NCBI GenBank assembly: GCA_027382625.1
Contig: JAJKFJ010021427.1
Span: 1 to 64,000 of the forward strand
Length of the DNA stretch: 64,000 bases
Direction of reading: 5' to 3'
Source: Tetmemena sp. SeJ-2015
Taxonomy: Eukaryota; Ciliophora; Spirotrichea; Sporadotrichida; Oxytrichidae
Under the pieces are notes generated by a model. It was not told where the DNA came from. It did not search any database and worked only from the letters and a program-made list of their open reading frames with translations. The position numbers were made by a program, and so were the translations under genes. Every line of letters starts with the position of its first letter. Positions within the stretch are counted from its first letter, which is position 1. Positions 25,191 through 40,100 of this stretch are shown piece by piece.

Positions 25191-28100
25191 TAAACTATTA
25201 GCAGTGAGTTCGTTGCCATTCAAGTCTTAGATAACTGAAGAGTCATTGAAAGAAATTGTAATTATTTCTGTACCATACATTGACTGCTTGAAATTTTCAA
25301 GGATAATTGAGAACCGACTATATTTCTATCTGGCAATATTGGATTTGTGTAGTCATTGATCATTCAAATATAATTATTCTCCATGTAAATGAATAGGACG
25401 AGGAGCTACCTGTGATAGTAACCAGCAAATAAATAAATTGGATGAGCTTATATCTGTAGGCTCAGTAACTGTAATTGGCTCAGAAAATTGGACAAACACT
25501 TAGTTAATAAGATAAAATGTTGATTTTGGATATGGTAATAATTGAGAAGGTTGGAGGTATGATTTCTCTGCAGGTCTTATTAGGTTCTTCTATTAAACTT
25601 ATCATAAAATTTTAAAGATGTTCCTTGCAAGCAAATCCGTATTCTACTTGGCACATGTTGCTGCAGCCGTCTCCTGATATTACATTACCATCATCGCATT
25701 CTTTGGTTAAAACTATTCCATCTCCGCAAATATCTTCGCATTCAGATTCTTCATTTGTAAAATAGCCTGGTATCTCTTCGCAAAAAGTACAGTTATGGAC
25801 AGTCGTGTTGATAATTGCTCCTGGATAATTAAATTTATAGTATAACACTGAGTACAATCATTTGAAGTAGGGCCGACGCATTATTTGCATCTTTAGTCAC
25901 AGGATGCGCATTTCCCTGTGGCTACTCCACTTGTGAGTCCACTGCCCCATTGGAAGTATTGTCCACTCACACACTTTGGAATAATGCAAGATGTTCCCTG
26001 TAAAAGGTAACCTACTTTATCATCTCTAAATATTGTATTTTTATACTTTGACAAGGCTTCCAATATCATTTGTGGAGGTGATCTCAGTACAGTTATAACA
26101 TTACTTTATATAAAAAGTAAATTCTAAATTACTTTGAGCTTGGTCCATAGCATGAGTTGCATGAAGCTTGGCAAACTCTGCAAGTATAGTCAGATTTTTC
26201 ACCGTAATAACCTTCCGGACATTTAGAATAGCAACTCTTAATTAAAGATAATTAAAAATATTTGTGATCACTACTTTTTAAAAATTATTGTAATGATTTT
26301 TATCAATAAAAGAATATAAAACCGTTATTGAGAAAGAAATAGCCGATTGCACAAGATGGACATTAAGAGAGGGGATCACCACCAGTGCAAGTCTTACATT
26401 AAGTTGGGCAATTGATGCACTTCATCACTGAGGTATCTCCATAAAACCCTGAAGGGCATGAATCCAAGCATTCAGCATTTAGTAAGAAGTAATTTGTCTT
26501 GCATGAAAGACATGTGTTATACAGTGAATCCCAGCACAGTTGGCACTTATAGTAATTATTGTTTTTATAGTAACAAGCTAAGACAAATTATAACCAAATA
26601 AAACTTACGTTTCACTATAAGCATAAATTAAATCGATAGATAGTATTTTAATAAAGGCGATTGATGTTTCCCAATAGGCATCGTCTACTCCCACGCATTC
26701 AAGTTAGTAATTTCCTACTTCACTGTCAGTTAAAAATAAGCACATAATTGTGTATCCTCCAATGGTACCGTTTGTGAAATTTTTTGAGATAAAGTAAGGT
26801 AGCGAGCTGCTTCCAGATTACCTGAAATACATGGAGAAGGGCTCTCCTTCTGGATTTTTGAAAATAAGCGATTTATTGTAGTCAAAAGAAAACACATTAT
26901 AAGCAATGGCTTGGATGTTGTCGAGATTCATCAATAAAAATAAATGGAACTAAGGGCCAGTTTTAAACTATTTCAAGAGTGTAGTTCACATATCTTGGAT
27001 TCGACACATAATCAGTGTACATAATAGATATCGAATGATTTCCTCCTTAGCTGTTGCTAAATTATAAATTATATAGACTAACATTTAAGGTAATTAAAAA
27101 TATTTTATACGGAACTGCAGTTACATTAAGAGTCTAATTATTCCAAAACAGCCAAGACCCCAGCACCGATTAATTTTAATAATTAATCATACAAGGTATC
27201 ATTTACATACAGGAAATAAATTTATAATCATGCTTTTAAACGAAATAGAAGTTTGGCTCTCCGAGAGTGTCGTAGCTTGAGTTTGTGAGAACAACAGAAA
27301 TATTAAAAGGTAGTCTTATAGAGACGTCTGCTTGAGTTAGTGTAACCTAGATTTGATCCTTTGGAAGAACAATCATCGTAAAATTGTAGGTATCATAATA
27401 TTTAATTTAATGCTATTTAATTCCTTGATATAAGTAAGTGCAAACTATATTTCTAATTAAAGCAATATAAAATAGTATTCTGAGTTTCATTCCATTGATC
27501 TTAGGTCTTGCAAGATATGGTGTATGTACCATTAAATAGGTTGTTTCTCGGAGTTGTTCCATAAAATGTTATGTTTCCTGAGTTTGCAGTGCTGTTTACT
27601 TAAATATTAACCCAACCGCATCCAGGAGCTGTTGTATAGCAAACGCAAGAAATTTATTTAATTCAATTTATAGACAAATAAATTGATTGTTAATTTAAAA
27701 TTTAACTTATGCATAAATTCTATAAATATAATACTTACTACTATTCTAACTTAATTTAAAGTTTCTTTAAGGATCTAAATTTTTAAAATCCCAAATCTTC
27801 GTTAATAAAATTATTGATATTTTGTCCTAATATATGTTAATAGAAACAGACAAATATTTTTAAATTTATCAATGACACTTAAAATTATATCAATTTGAGC
27901 CTTTGATAGATGACAAGAATGTTACATCTATATAAATAAATTTAGAAAAGGTTAATCATAATAGGAATTCCTTTTTCTGATAAAAATCACTTTTAAATTT
28001 CCTATCAGGCTAAATAATGGATATTTTGATAGAATAATATAAGAAATTTTTAAAGGGAGTATATTTAAATGAAAAAATTATAAATTGTTTAAATGATGAC

Positions 28101-31100
28101 TTGATCTCCTTCTAAATCTGTAAAGTTTTGATACCATATCGTTTGAACAAACTTCTGAGTAATGTAAATTGTTGGTAAAGTCTGATTGACTGAGGAGTTC
28201 ATAATTGGAGCATAGTTTGGAATAACTGTTAAACTTATATTGTATAAATTGGGACTAGCAACGTTGAACCCATCCCAAACTGAAACTTGCAGATAGAACT
28301 ATTAAGAAGTTGAAACATTAGTAGTTTAAAAAGAGATTATTATATACAAATAATAAATAGTGTATTAAAATTAAATCTTGAGAGTAATTTGCAATTAATC
28401 AACAATTAATTGATTAATTACTCTATAAGGTGTGTTGTTAACTGAGAAAATGATTCCTGTGTCATCAGACTGTATAAATATTTTATAACGTTGAGATAGG
28501 TAGCAGGGCTGATTGTCACATTATTGTAATTCATAATTTTGACACCAAATATAGGAGTGTCTGACTCAGAATCATTTCCAAATAAGACAGTCCATACGTA
28601 ATCGTGATGGGAATATATAGTAACTGGGTCGAGGAAGTCCATAACTGGAGTGGGAGCCTTATTTTTGACGATCTCTATCTAAAACTGGGTGAATTTATAT
28701 TTTGAGTGGTAGCAGTGTAAGATGTAGAAGCTGTCAAAACTCCTGTATATGTTAAAGTGTAGATTCCTGCAAAACTATTTGTATAAGCCTTGATAAACAT
28801 TTATATTTTTAAATTAATAAATATTCATTGAATAGTGGTTTATCCAAGCTAAGACCAACCGGATCAAAAGTAAAAAGAGTGCTGGTTGATAAGGCAGACC
28901 CATTTTAGAACTTAATGGAATGAGTAACGTCCAACCCACCGCACTATGTAAACTTTGGTAACCAGCATACTCGAGCTAACTGTCATCACACTAAACCCTC
29001 CAGCAGTGCTATTCACTGGAATTCCAAGTCTTGCTGGGATAGTTATTTTTTAATTAACTTTATTATTCAATTTTTAAACGTTTAAATAATTATTTTAAAA
29101 ATTAATCATAAATTATAATCTTAAAATTCTGAAATTATTAATCTCTCAAATGGATAAATAAGTATAAAATATTAATCATTATCTCATTTACTTTAATTAA
29201 TTGTTGCTTATTTTAAATATCCTAAATAATTTAAGAACAACAAGCAATCTTTTCATTAACTAAATCTTTTAATTTTGTATTCTACAAATAACTAAAAACA
29301 TATTTATAAATTTATTAAATAATAAATTAATGTGAATATCTTAAATAAAACAAAACAAAAAATAAATTTAAATTTAGTAGGAGCAATAGGATTAGAATAG
29401 TATGATTTAATTTTAAGACTTAATAATTAGAGCAATTACTTAATGAGCAAATTTTTAAACATTAAATAATTCTTCCTGAGAAGTAAAATAAATTTCCATA
29501 ATTCTTATTTATGTATAGCTCTTTATTTTTTTAAATATAAAGCTTAATATAATGTATGTGCAACTTGAGATTACAGTTTTCCATTTACACTTGAATTACT
29601 AATTAAAAAAGAATTTATCTCTCAGATATATTATTATCTTTAATTTTTACAAGCAAATCTTTACGAGATGTTATCATTTTAAAAATAATATTGTATTTTA
29701 AATTACTTTATTGCCTAATGGAAATTGATATTATAATTTGTAATTGATTTAGATAATTGGATACATGACAACATTTTGAATATTTGTATAAAATCTCGCG
29801 AAACTTTTTGAGGGGACTGTCCCCATCACTATATTGATGCTTGAGTAAAACTTAAAATAAATTAATTCGCTTATAATAATTTAATAATAAGAATATAGAT
29901 TAAATTAAAACAAGTTCAATTTACATCTATAAGTGATTAATTATATCATTAAATACATTTGATTTTTCCAAGAGTTTATATGATAATATTGCAAATATAT
30001 AGATTCTGCTAGCATTAATTTGAGAATATCTGAGTAGATAAATATTTATTAGAAATTCAATTAAATCCTCATCTATAATAAAACGCTTGCCAATTACTTA
30101 AAACATTATCCCAATTAATTCCTGTGTTTCCATATTAACTATTCATCCAGTTTGCCGCAACTCCCACCAATCCACAGTTGGTATTTCCACCCCAACTAGG
30201 TGTGGAATAATCATTAAGCTTAAACAGGAATCCGTGATTGTTTTAGGAATTCTCAATTCCAGAACTAAACTTAGAAAATCCATAGAGCATGCCACCTCTT
30301 TCAACCAAGCTGATCCGAAAGTGAGCCATACTTGCTCCGTAGTAGTGATACAAAATTGTTGAAGTTTTTAAACTTAGAGAAGTACCACTAGTTGTGAAAA
30401 ATGCAAAGTAAAGATTATTAGAAATACTCCATCCATGGATTAGAATGTCGGTTTGAGACGGAGATCCTATCAGAGTCTGAGAGTAAACATAGTTGTTGAA
30501 AAATAACATATTTTTATAAATAAGAGACTTATATTTCATCTAAGTTAATTTAAATCACCTTTTTAAGCATTATTTTAATAAAAAAATTTTTTTCATCTTA
30601 ATATGTGATGAAGTTAAGTAGAATTGAATCTTTAAAATAATTTTAGCATTAGAAAAATGTGAGCTAATTTTTGTCTTTTGCCTCTTTATGATTAATTGTT
30701 CTCTTTGGCTAATTTCAGACATGCATTTGCTTCTTAGATTTCCAACATGTCGCCTATATTTGTAGAGCGATGCTCCAGTTCAGAGTCGATAGTTCATGGC
30801 AATGCAAGGATTAACGCTAGCATCTTTAAAGATAGCAAGTGGCCTTTTTTCAACCCTTACACTAGAGGCCTTAGCCACTCTAGATATTCCTTATTCTACT
30901 ATAACTGAGAGAGCTGTCTAAAAAATGTTTTCGAGGTTCTGCAGGCCATACGTTAGCTATCGATCGCCATTCTTCTTGTCCACTTGCATGACTTCTAATG
31001 TAGTTAAACACAAATTGGAGTATAGGTCTTTTCTCCAATCATTTCTGTTATAGTTTAATCTAAAAAATGTATCTTTCATTTGTTAAAATAAACTCCTTCA

Positions 31101-34100
31101 TCAAGTCTTTTCGTTACCTTTCTTAAATAGTTCTGTATTACCTTCTCTCGCAACAATTTTTTTGTCTAAACTTATATTGTGATTTCAAGAATTTAATATA
31201 TAAATCGATTTTTATATATTTATTTCTTCGAAATTTAATTAATTTATTTTCATTTATTAGTAGTAAATAGGGGTTTCACATTTTAATTGAAACCCCTCAA
31301 AAATTTATTTAAAAAAATATAGTATAAATCAACAAGAAAATAATGGAATATTTGCATTCTTCTATAAAATAAAATATTTTTTAATTTATAAAAATCATTG
31401 AAGTTTGGAGAAATGCTTCCATATTCAAGTCTTGCTTATATTATAAAATTTAAATTATTTTTTGAAACCAATTTTGATTATGCTAAAGTGTAATATTAGG
31501 ATAATTTTTTAAGAGAGTTAAAAAGATTAAGGAGGCATTGTATTTCCTTATTTAAAATTCAGACATAATTTATATTGTTTTTCTCAAAAATTATGCCATT
31601 AATAAAAAAAATAATTAAAGGGACTAAGATTATTTTATTGAATTGTAGATCTTAGAGTAGTCAGCTTCTATCTCCAAGTTCAATTACTATTATGTTATTG
31701 AAAAATAAAGAAGGTACATATTGTTTGTATTTTATTTTCATTTTGGTGTATTAGAAACAAAATTATCATTTACTCTTTTTATATTTAATGAATACTCATA
31801 AACTATTTATAATCAAAAGGCTCTTTACATTTATTATGTGAATCATTATGCATATATATCTTTATAATTATATATTAATTATGATTTTGCGACAACATTA
31901 CCATTCGTGGGATTTAACTTAATTATGTAATACTCATATCCATCATTTCCTCCTAATCCACTCCCCCAGTAAACTAATCATCTATTTAAAAATTATCTTT
32001 TTCATTAAAAAATATTTTTCTAGTTGTAATTTTTAATATAGTGCAAAATATAAAAGTAAATTAACAAAGGCTTGATAAAATATAAACAAACTTATAAGTT
32101 CCTAAATCTAATTATTTTGCTTTTGATTATTAATGACTTAGAATTGGAGGAATTTAAACTTTCTAAATATTTGAAATTTCTATGGCTGTGTGAATGAGGA
32201 TTTACTACAATTTGTATGCATTAATAAATAGGACTTTGGGATCTTGTTCTTTATAACATCATATTATCATTTAATATTTTAATTAGAAATTTAAAATTCA
32301 GGAGATTCACATCAAATTAAAACCTCTTTCAGTTTATACTGGTTCTCCTAAATGCACTTCCTCTTGATACATAATTATACAACCAAGGGATTAAATAGCG
32401 AAGCCCCGGAATATTACTTTTGAATTAAAAAGCTGTCACATAATTTCACATCATTCAAATTGTTCTATTAGACGAAATTAATTGTAATAATATATGAGCT
32501 ACATAAAGAATACGAGAGCAACTTGTTCCTCGTCCGAACTACCGGATTTTTTTCTCTTTAGTTTTTTGGATGGTCTTTCAGAAGCCGGGGGCTTCTGCTC
32601 AGAGTGTGAGGTGGCGGGGTGCCACGTGTTTAATATCCGTATTCGGCTGGTAGTTTGTGTGCGTCAGATAAGTGCGTCACGCAATAATCATTGACGTCAC
32701 GGCCTATCTTATTTAAGCCGGGGGCCCTTTAATTCCCTTAATTATTATTATCATTTAATATTTTGGTTAAGTTTATGAATTAATGAGATTCTTATCGAAT
32801 TAAAACTTTTCAGTTTATCCACTTGGTCTCCTAAATGCACTTCCTCTTATACATAATTATATCAACCTTAAGCATTAAATATTATTAGCTAAGAATATTA
32901 CTTTTTGAATTAAAAAGCTCGTCACATAATTTAGATCATTCAAATTGTTCTATTAAAAAAAATTAGATTATTAATGGAATATATGAGCTAAATAAAGATT
33001 AATAATTTAGTGTACACTTACCCATTTGTTTGAAAATAATTTGATCAACCATATTTAATTGTATTGTCGTTTGCAACTAAGAAGGTCTAGCGCGGAGATT
33101 TTCCTGCTATTTCTTCTTCTAGTGAACTAGAAATCATCCATAAGATTTCTAGTTTAGAAATCCGCGGAGAGTGAGGCAGTGTATTTTAATTGAAAGATCA
33201 GAGGATTATAGTAAGCCCAAGCTACAACTAACTATTCTTCAAGATTGATCTGTCTGGCTCTAGATTAGTAATCCTAAAAAATGGAGAAGAAGGCCAATAA
33301 GCGTAATGATCATATTTATATTGTGAATAGAAATCCTGGATAGAGATAAGTGTATACTATTGAGTACTCTATGAGCGTCTCTTGGGCAGAAATAATTTTT
33401 TACCCACCCTATAATATTACATTTACTAAGTTTTACATAGGACAGTAATACGATTTATTAAGTAGTATTGAATAAGTGCTGGTTTTTAAATTGATTATTA
33501 TTTATATTTCCTAAATTTTACTTTACTTCACTTTACTTTACATTTACTAAGTTAAAGGGTTTTTTTACCTTACGCTCTTATCGACAGATTTAATTAGATC
33601 CTGAGAAGATGTTTAAGGAGGCATAGGGAAGTTTGAGTCCACTGGATTTTTACTTGTCCTAATTGTGGCAGCAAGTGACTACTAATTCTGAGACTTCATT
33701 GGCTTAGTACGTATACACTTGAGGTGGTTACTCATATGAATATTATTTATATTTTTGAGAGGTTGCTCTTTCATTAACTATTAATAATTAAGTCCTTATT
33801 TTGTTTTGGTTTAATTATTTTTAAATTAATATTGTATATATAGCATTGATTTTTAAAATTATTTAAATTAATCTACTTTTAACGGAAAGATGTTTGAAAG
33901 CTAGACCAGAAAGGCATTTAGAGTTACTTAAAGTATTTATATTAGATTGTGCAATTTTCAAGAAATTTTTTGTTAATAATGAAACTTCATGAATTAGGGA
34001 CTCCTCTCTTTAATGACGAATTATTTTCTATTTCTTATATTAATTCTCAATAACTATTAAAGATGATTCTCTAATAATAGTTCTGCAACTATCAGTTTGC

Positions 34101-37100
34101 TATACTCGTAAATAAACTGTCTTTTTAAAAATAGAATAGGAGACCTTCTCTTTGTTTAAGTCAGAGTAAGAAACAAAATACTGCCGTAGATGAAATTATC
34201 TTGACTTTGACTTACTTGCTATTCTTCTTAAGTAAATAATTAGAGGAAGTCATAACTGCAATTTAAAAATCGTGAGGGCGAATTAACTTATAGCTCTATC
34301 GTGGCGATTGTAGATTTCTAGTATCCTAATGTGCCAAATTGACTACTTATTTAATAACTATATTTTATGATAATTTGATTAAACAATTTTGATAAATTTT
34401 TGAAAAAAATGAAAGATGAATTTTACCTCAGGAAATTTCGAATGGCCTAAAAACTTTAATTTGTTGGCATTTTGGCCATTTTCGGCCTATTGAGATTTTT
34501 GGGATTTTTGCAAAAGGGGGGGTGACTTCTACCCCCCAAAATTAGTTTATGAGAATGCTTCATATAAATAACTATTGTAATAAGTAATACCAAGGGGAGC
34601 GAATCCATTATTAGAAGAAAAAAATTATTTTAAATTATTTAATATAGTTAAGAATTAAAATAAAATTGATGATTGGAAAAACATACTAAATGTAAAGTTG
34701 TTCCTTTGTGGCAAATTCAATGTCAAAAACATTCACTAGTCTACTGCTTTTCGATAGCAAATCAAAAATTAATATGAGTTTGTTCTTTAATAACCTTCTC
34801 AGTACCCTCAGCAGTGAGATAAGAAAATCATTTTCATTAAGAATTGTATGGCTTTCAATCTAGATCATAAATTTTTAACTATTTTTATCACCGTTGAAAT
34901 TTATTGACTTACTTCGATCAGTCCTAAAAGCGCAATATATCTCCCAGATCTTATTTTCATGGCAAAAAGTTTTTTTTATAATTGTTTTTATAATTATATT
35001 TTATGAACAAAATATCATTTTTAAATTATTTCATATTTAAATTAAGTTTTTCTCTAAATGATTTTTAATTTTGTTTCTCTTATATATGAATCTTATAAAT
35101 TAAAAATAAGTAAAAAAATATTAAATAATTTACTCTGTCTATTTTTAAATCTTAAAATAAGTAGGTTTAATTAAGAATAAGTATTTACTTTTTGAATGAG
35201 TTATATCATCAGTCTAACTTAACCTCTAACTATAATAATTTACGGTATAGACAAGCATTTTGCTCCACTGTATGGATCCATCAGTTTAAGATAATCCAAA
35301 AGAACCCATGAACCATCCACTTTAATAGTAGAATGATACTAATTAGAATATTTAAGTGCTTGTAAAATCTAGTCCTCTTCCATAAAAACTTATTCCACTT
35401 GCTCCTTAATCTCCATATGACTTCATGAATACATATTTCATTATATTTTAATTAACAATCAATTTAATCCAATAGATTATATATTAAAGTTTAATTAAAT
35501 CATTTTAGCTCAATTTATAATCTTAATTTATATTTGTAATCCTTGTCGAGTTTCAAAATGTAAACTTTTAAAATCTTATTTCAAATAATAAAATTATAAA
35601 GATTTTTAAATTTTGTTTAGTCAGCAACATTTATTTCTTTGGATAATGGAGTTTAGTATAACATAAATTAATTTAAAACATAATTAAAATTGCTATTGCT
35701 TATATTTAACTTTTGCTAAGGCTGTTTCATATTATATTATTATACTTATTGGGCTTAACCGTGATGTCACGAGCAAGATGATTCACCCATAATGTGATAG
35801 CCAAAGTACGCTTCAATTAAGAGGCCCTAATCTAATAAGTTTTTAAGACACAGAAAGGGAATCCTGAATGATATTTTTCTTCCGATTTTCAGTAAACTGT
35901 TAGGGTTCTCCAGTGAATCTGTCTTAAAATTCTATTGAAAGGACTGTCATCCCTTTGCCAAACAAAATACTCGCATTCCTCTTTTGATTGATTTTATTGT
36001 ACTTATTTTACTATGCAAGAAATTAGGAATCATTGAAGGGTTGAAGTTTTCTATAAAAAGAAGAAGTATATTGCTCAAACTTTTCACTCACTAACTTTTT
36101 AGTTTTAGTAATAAATAATCAATTGTTTTTGTCAGAAATATGGATGGTAATTGAGAATTAATATTAGTGATTAATTAATATAATTGTTAAAATGCGCCTA
36201 TAAGTTAAAAAATGAAAAATTAAAATTCGTCTCGTTTAAAATTCACTCTTTGGAATTAATTTTCCCTATTTAATTGGCATTTTTGAATAAATAATATGAA
36301 TACATGTTAATTTTTATGTACCCTATTAGTCAAACCCTTGCATCCCTTAATCTCTATTTTGATAATCTACTTAATTTAAATTGATTGGATGTTTATTTAT
36401 ATTAGTGAAGAAGTCAAAAATATTTATAAAATAGCAATATATTGTCCCTGTAAAATACTAATCACCAGTTGAAATATCTATCTGGTAATCAAGCTTATAC
36501 AATATTTTTAAATTATATTATTTAATTAAAAAATAATAGTATATAGAAAATGTTACAGCAAATTTTTTAAGCATTAGCATTTATCCCTTTAAAGCTAATT
36601 GTCTTCCATAGCTATATTATCCAGTAGATGTGTGTCTAAGCATCATTATTGTATTTAAAGTGTTTTTAAAATACTCTGTCAAAATTAATAGAAGTTAAGC
36701 TAAGTGATAAATTCTCTGTATTTTTTATACATTAGATTTTTTTTCTATTTCTATAAATAGATTAAAGCTTAAAGCTGATAAAGAGCTTTTGAAGTATTTA
36801 TTTTTCTAACATGCTTAAATTATTATTCTCTAGATATGCTTACAGAGGAGTTAAATCCTTGTTGAATTCTGAATTGCATATTATCAATTTGTAACACTAG
36901 AAATTGTGTTATTTTTATTGTTTAATCCCATTAAAATAATGAATTAGTAAGAAATATATATAGGGATTAATAAATCTCAAGAGTCAGGTGAACTAAAACA
37001 CTTGCTTAATTTGCAAAACCACCATTGAGTGCACTTTAAACAAATGATAAGGTCATAACTGACTAGCACTATTCCAATATATACTAAATTCTCCGTCAAC

Positions 37101-40100
37101 ATGAGTATTTTAAACTTGGTAATAAAAATCATCAATCACTAGGCTAAGAAGTGGAAAAAAATTACCAAAGCTCTTGGAAATTTCATACAGAGCTATTTCC
37201 CACAATCAAACAAACATCATATAAAGATGGGCTAGACTTCCTCACTGAGGCACTTGCAAAGCTATCCAGCAATATAGTCTTTCATATAACTCATCACGCT
37301 TTTAGCAATTTCAACAAATATCATTACTTATGACCTTCATTCAGAGAGGACTTGATAATCTATATAAATTAAGCAAATAATTGGGATCTAAAACTGTTAT
37401 CGCACAGCTTCGGGTCTACCTTATCTATGCATCCCTTTATTACTTGTCTATTACACTTACCGATAGATTGTCAAGGAGGATCGCCTCTATGAGACGCTCC
37501 AAGCAGGCATTGAATAATAAATTTCTGCAGGGAATATGGACTCTAACATTAAAATTTGATAATCCTAAGGATTAAATTTTAATTTGCGATAAATAAGTTA
37601 TTGTATCCATATATGAAGAATAAGAAATAGTTCTATAAGCTGAGTAGATATAACCATTGTATCCATAGTAAGCATAGCATCTTGAATTATGATTTGCGTT
37701 TTATATTGTAATGAAGAAATTAAGATTAAGCCCAATAGTTACTGACTACAAAAATCCTGAATATTATACAAATTCTATTCATTAAGATAAATTAAGTCCA
37801 TTTTTTTAAGAAAATAAAATTGAATTCTTAGCTTAAACCTCAATAATTGAAATGAAATTATTGCTTATAATAAATTTTTATTTAGTTAAATTTGCTATCA
37901 TTGATGATAGATTAAGAGATGAATAGTAAGTGGTGGATCTTGCTTAGTCTGGATCTTTTGTTCTTCCACACAAGACAAAATTATTAGCATCAGCATCCAT
38001 GTCCATCATCTAAATATCTTGATAACTGCTACTTCCCTTATAGAAAGTTGTGAGCAAAACCTAGGAAGGGCATTGGACAGGAGTTTACCCATAGGCAACT
38101 GAAGGATAAACCTCCACTACGAAAGTACTCTCTTTATATATTCCGAGCTTCCCCTGAATCGCAAATCTAACTCTCACGACATACGTGCCTACATCTGTCG
38201 TCGCAGGACTCATTTAAAATTATTTTAATTGTTAAAGTTGAAGATGCAGATGTGTTTGTAAAACTAAGGAAAGATGGCTTGGTCGTTGAAGTGTAAGTAT
38301 CTACTGACCAGGTGAATATTAATTGAGAACTAAAGCAGTCAGAGGGCCACCCAAATGTGTAAGAAAATAAATAAGTTGCTTAGTTTGGCAAAGTTATGAT
38401 CTGGTCTGCCAACTCAGTGTCAAATACAATTAAAAGTTAAAGAAAAATATAATTTTATAAAAATTTTTTTGTAATTAATCTATAATTAAATAATTTGAAT
38501 GTAAATTAAATACTGGAGCCTGATATTTGCAATTTAAGTACTCCGCATCATAAAGTCTTGAGAGGGACATGTCTATAAATAATTTATTAATTCCACGGTA
38601 TTATATTTATGTTCTTCCAGTATTCATAGTAGATTTTTAATTTTAAAAAGTAATTTATATATAACAAATTTTATGGGAACATTTTAAATAAATTATACCT
38701 TATTAAACTAATAATTTATCTAAATTTTGAAGTAGTAAAACTTGGTTGAAGCCGGATACATATAATCTCCCGTCTTAACAACATTAAAATTAAGAGTAAT
38801 TTATTGACAATGAATGTATGTGAAGAGGCTAGATAGTCGGATGAAGATACTGTAAATGCTCCAGACATATTCAAAACTTATAAATAAATAGTTCACAAAA
38901 TATATTTAACAAAGAAACTTTTCTTATAATTATAATATTGTGATTATCAAAAATATTCTAATAATTTAAAGTTTAAGTTTTCACCACGCCGAAGGCCGGA
39001 ACGCACCATCTTGACGCGCCGATCGCCGAACCCGGCGATATATCCCATCCGGTTGAACTTGGTGATCGTGCCCAACGGATTGAGCATGACCGCACTGACG
39101 TTTTCCATTTTGGTTAAAATCTAAGAGAGAATTAAACCATATCATAACTTACATCCTTAAATTATTAAATACTTAGACAAGATTTTATTTCTCATCCTCG
39201 ATTTAAATTTATTTGAAAAGAAAACGTAAAGCATGCTGTCATAGAGGATTGCCCTCGATATCATGGATATATATATTTTAATTTCAATACCTATTCAAAT
39301 CATATTCAAGAAAATAAAACTGCATATTTATCATATTTAAAAGTCTAAGCGTCTATTAAGCTAAGAACTAATTAAATAATACATTTGGATGTATCTGTTT
39401 GATAGTCTTAAAAGCTATAACCGTTAATCCGAATTGAACTTACTATAGCAATTTTATTGTAAATAATTCAATTCTATTATTTTAATAAAACAAAAAATAT
39501 TAATCATTACTTCAAAAGATTATTCTCAGATTTTTCTTTTTTTAATTCATTAGGTAATTTTTAAAATTGAGTTTTTAAATATCTGTAGATAAATTTTGTG
39601 CAAAAATATTTATTTATTAATTAGTGAACTAATTTAAAAGTAATGTTATTAAATTGATCTATTAGACTGCTAATACAATAGAGAGATCAGCCTTCAGGAA
39701 CTTAGTCAAGTATTTAATAAATAAATTAACTCTTAATATCCAATAATTAAATCAATCATTTGTACAAATTTAAGCGAGAAATATGATATTTTGGTTGTTA
39801 AATCATCTCCTTCTACAAATATGTAAAAGGTTTTTTTTAAATTTGGGGGGGACGGAAGTGCACACCCCCCTAAATATGAACAAAATGCCAATAAAAGTGC
39901 CCATATTGTGTCAAAATTAGCTAAAAATGCCAAAAATTAAGTAAATTCTGGCTTTTAAAACTTTCAAGAGGGTCATTTTTACGAATTTCACTTTTTTATA
40001 GTATGATCTATTAATATTATTTATTGAATTTAATATTCATGACTGATTGATGTTAAGATTATATTTATTCCCCAAAAATAACTAAGTATCATTTCATTAC

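Noticed and set aside
32516..32749. Reading GC-rich repeat copy 3 and its flanks as an LTR retroelement
   Set aside because: There is no reverse transcriptase, primer-binding site or TG..CA ends, and the repeats do not resemble LTRs beyond being direct.
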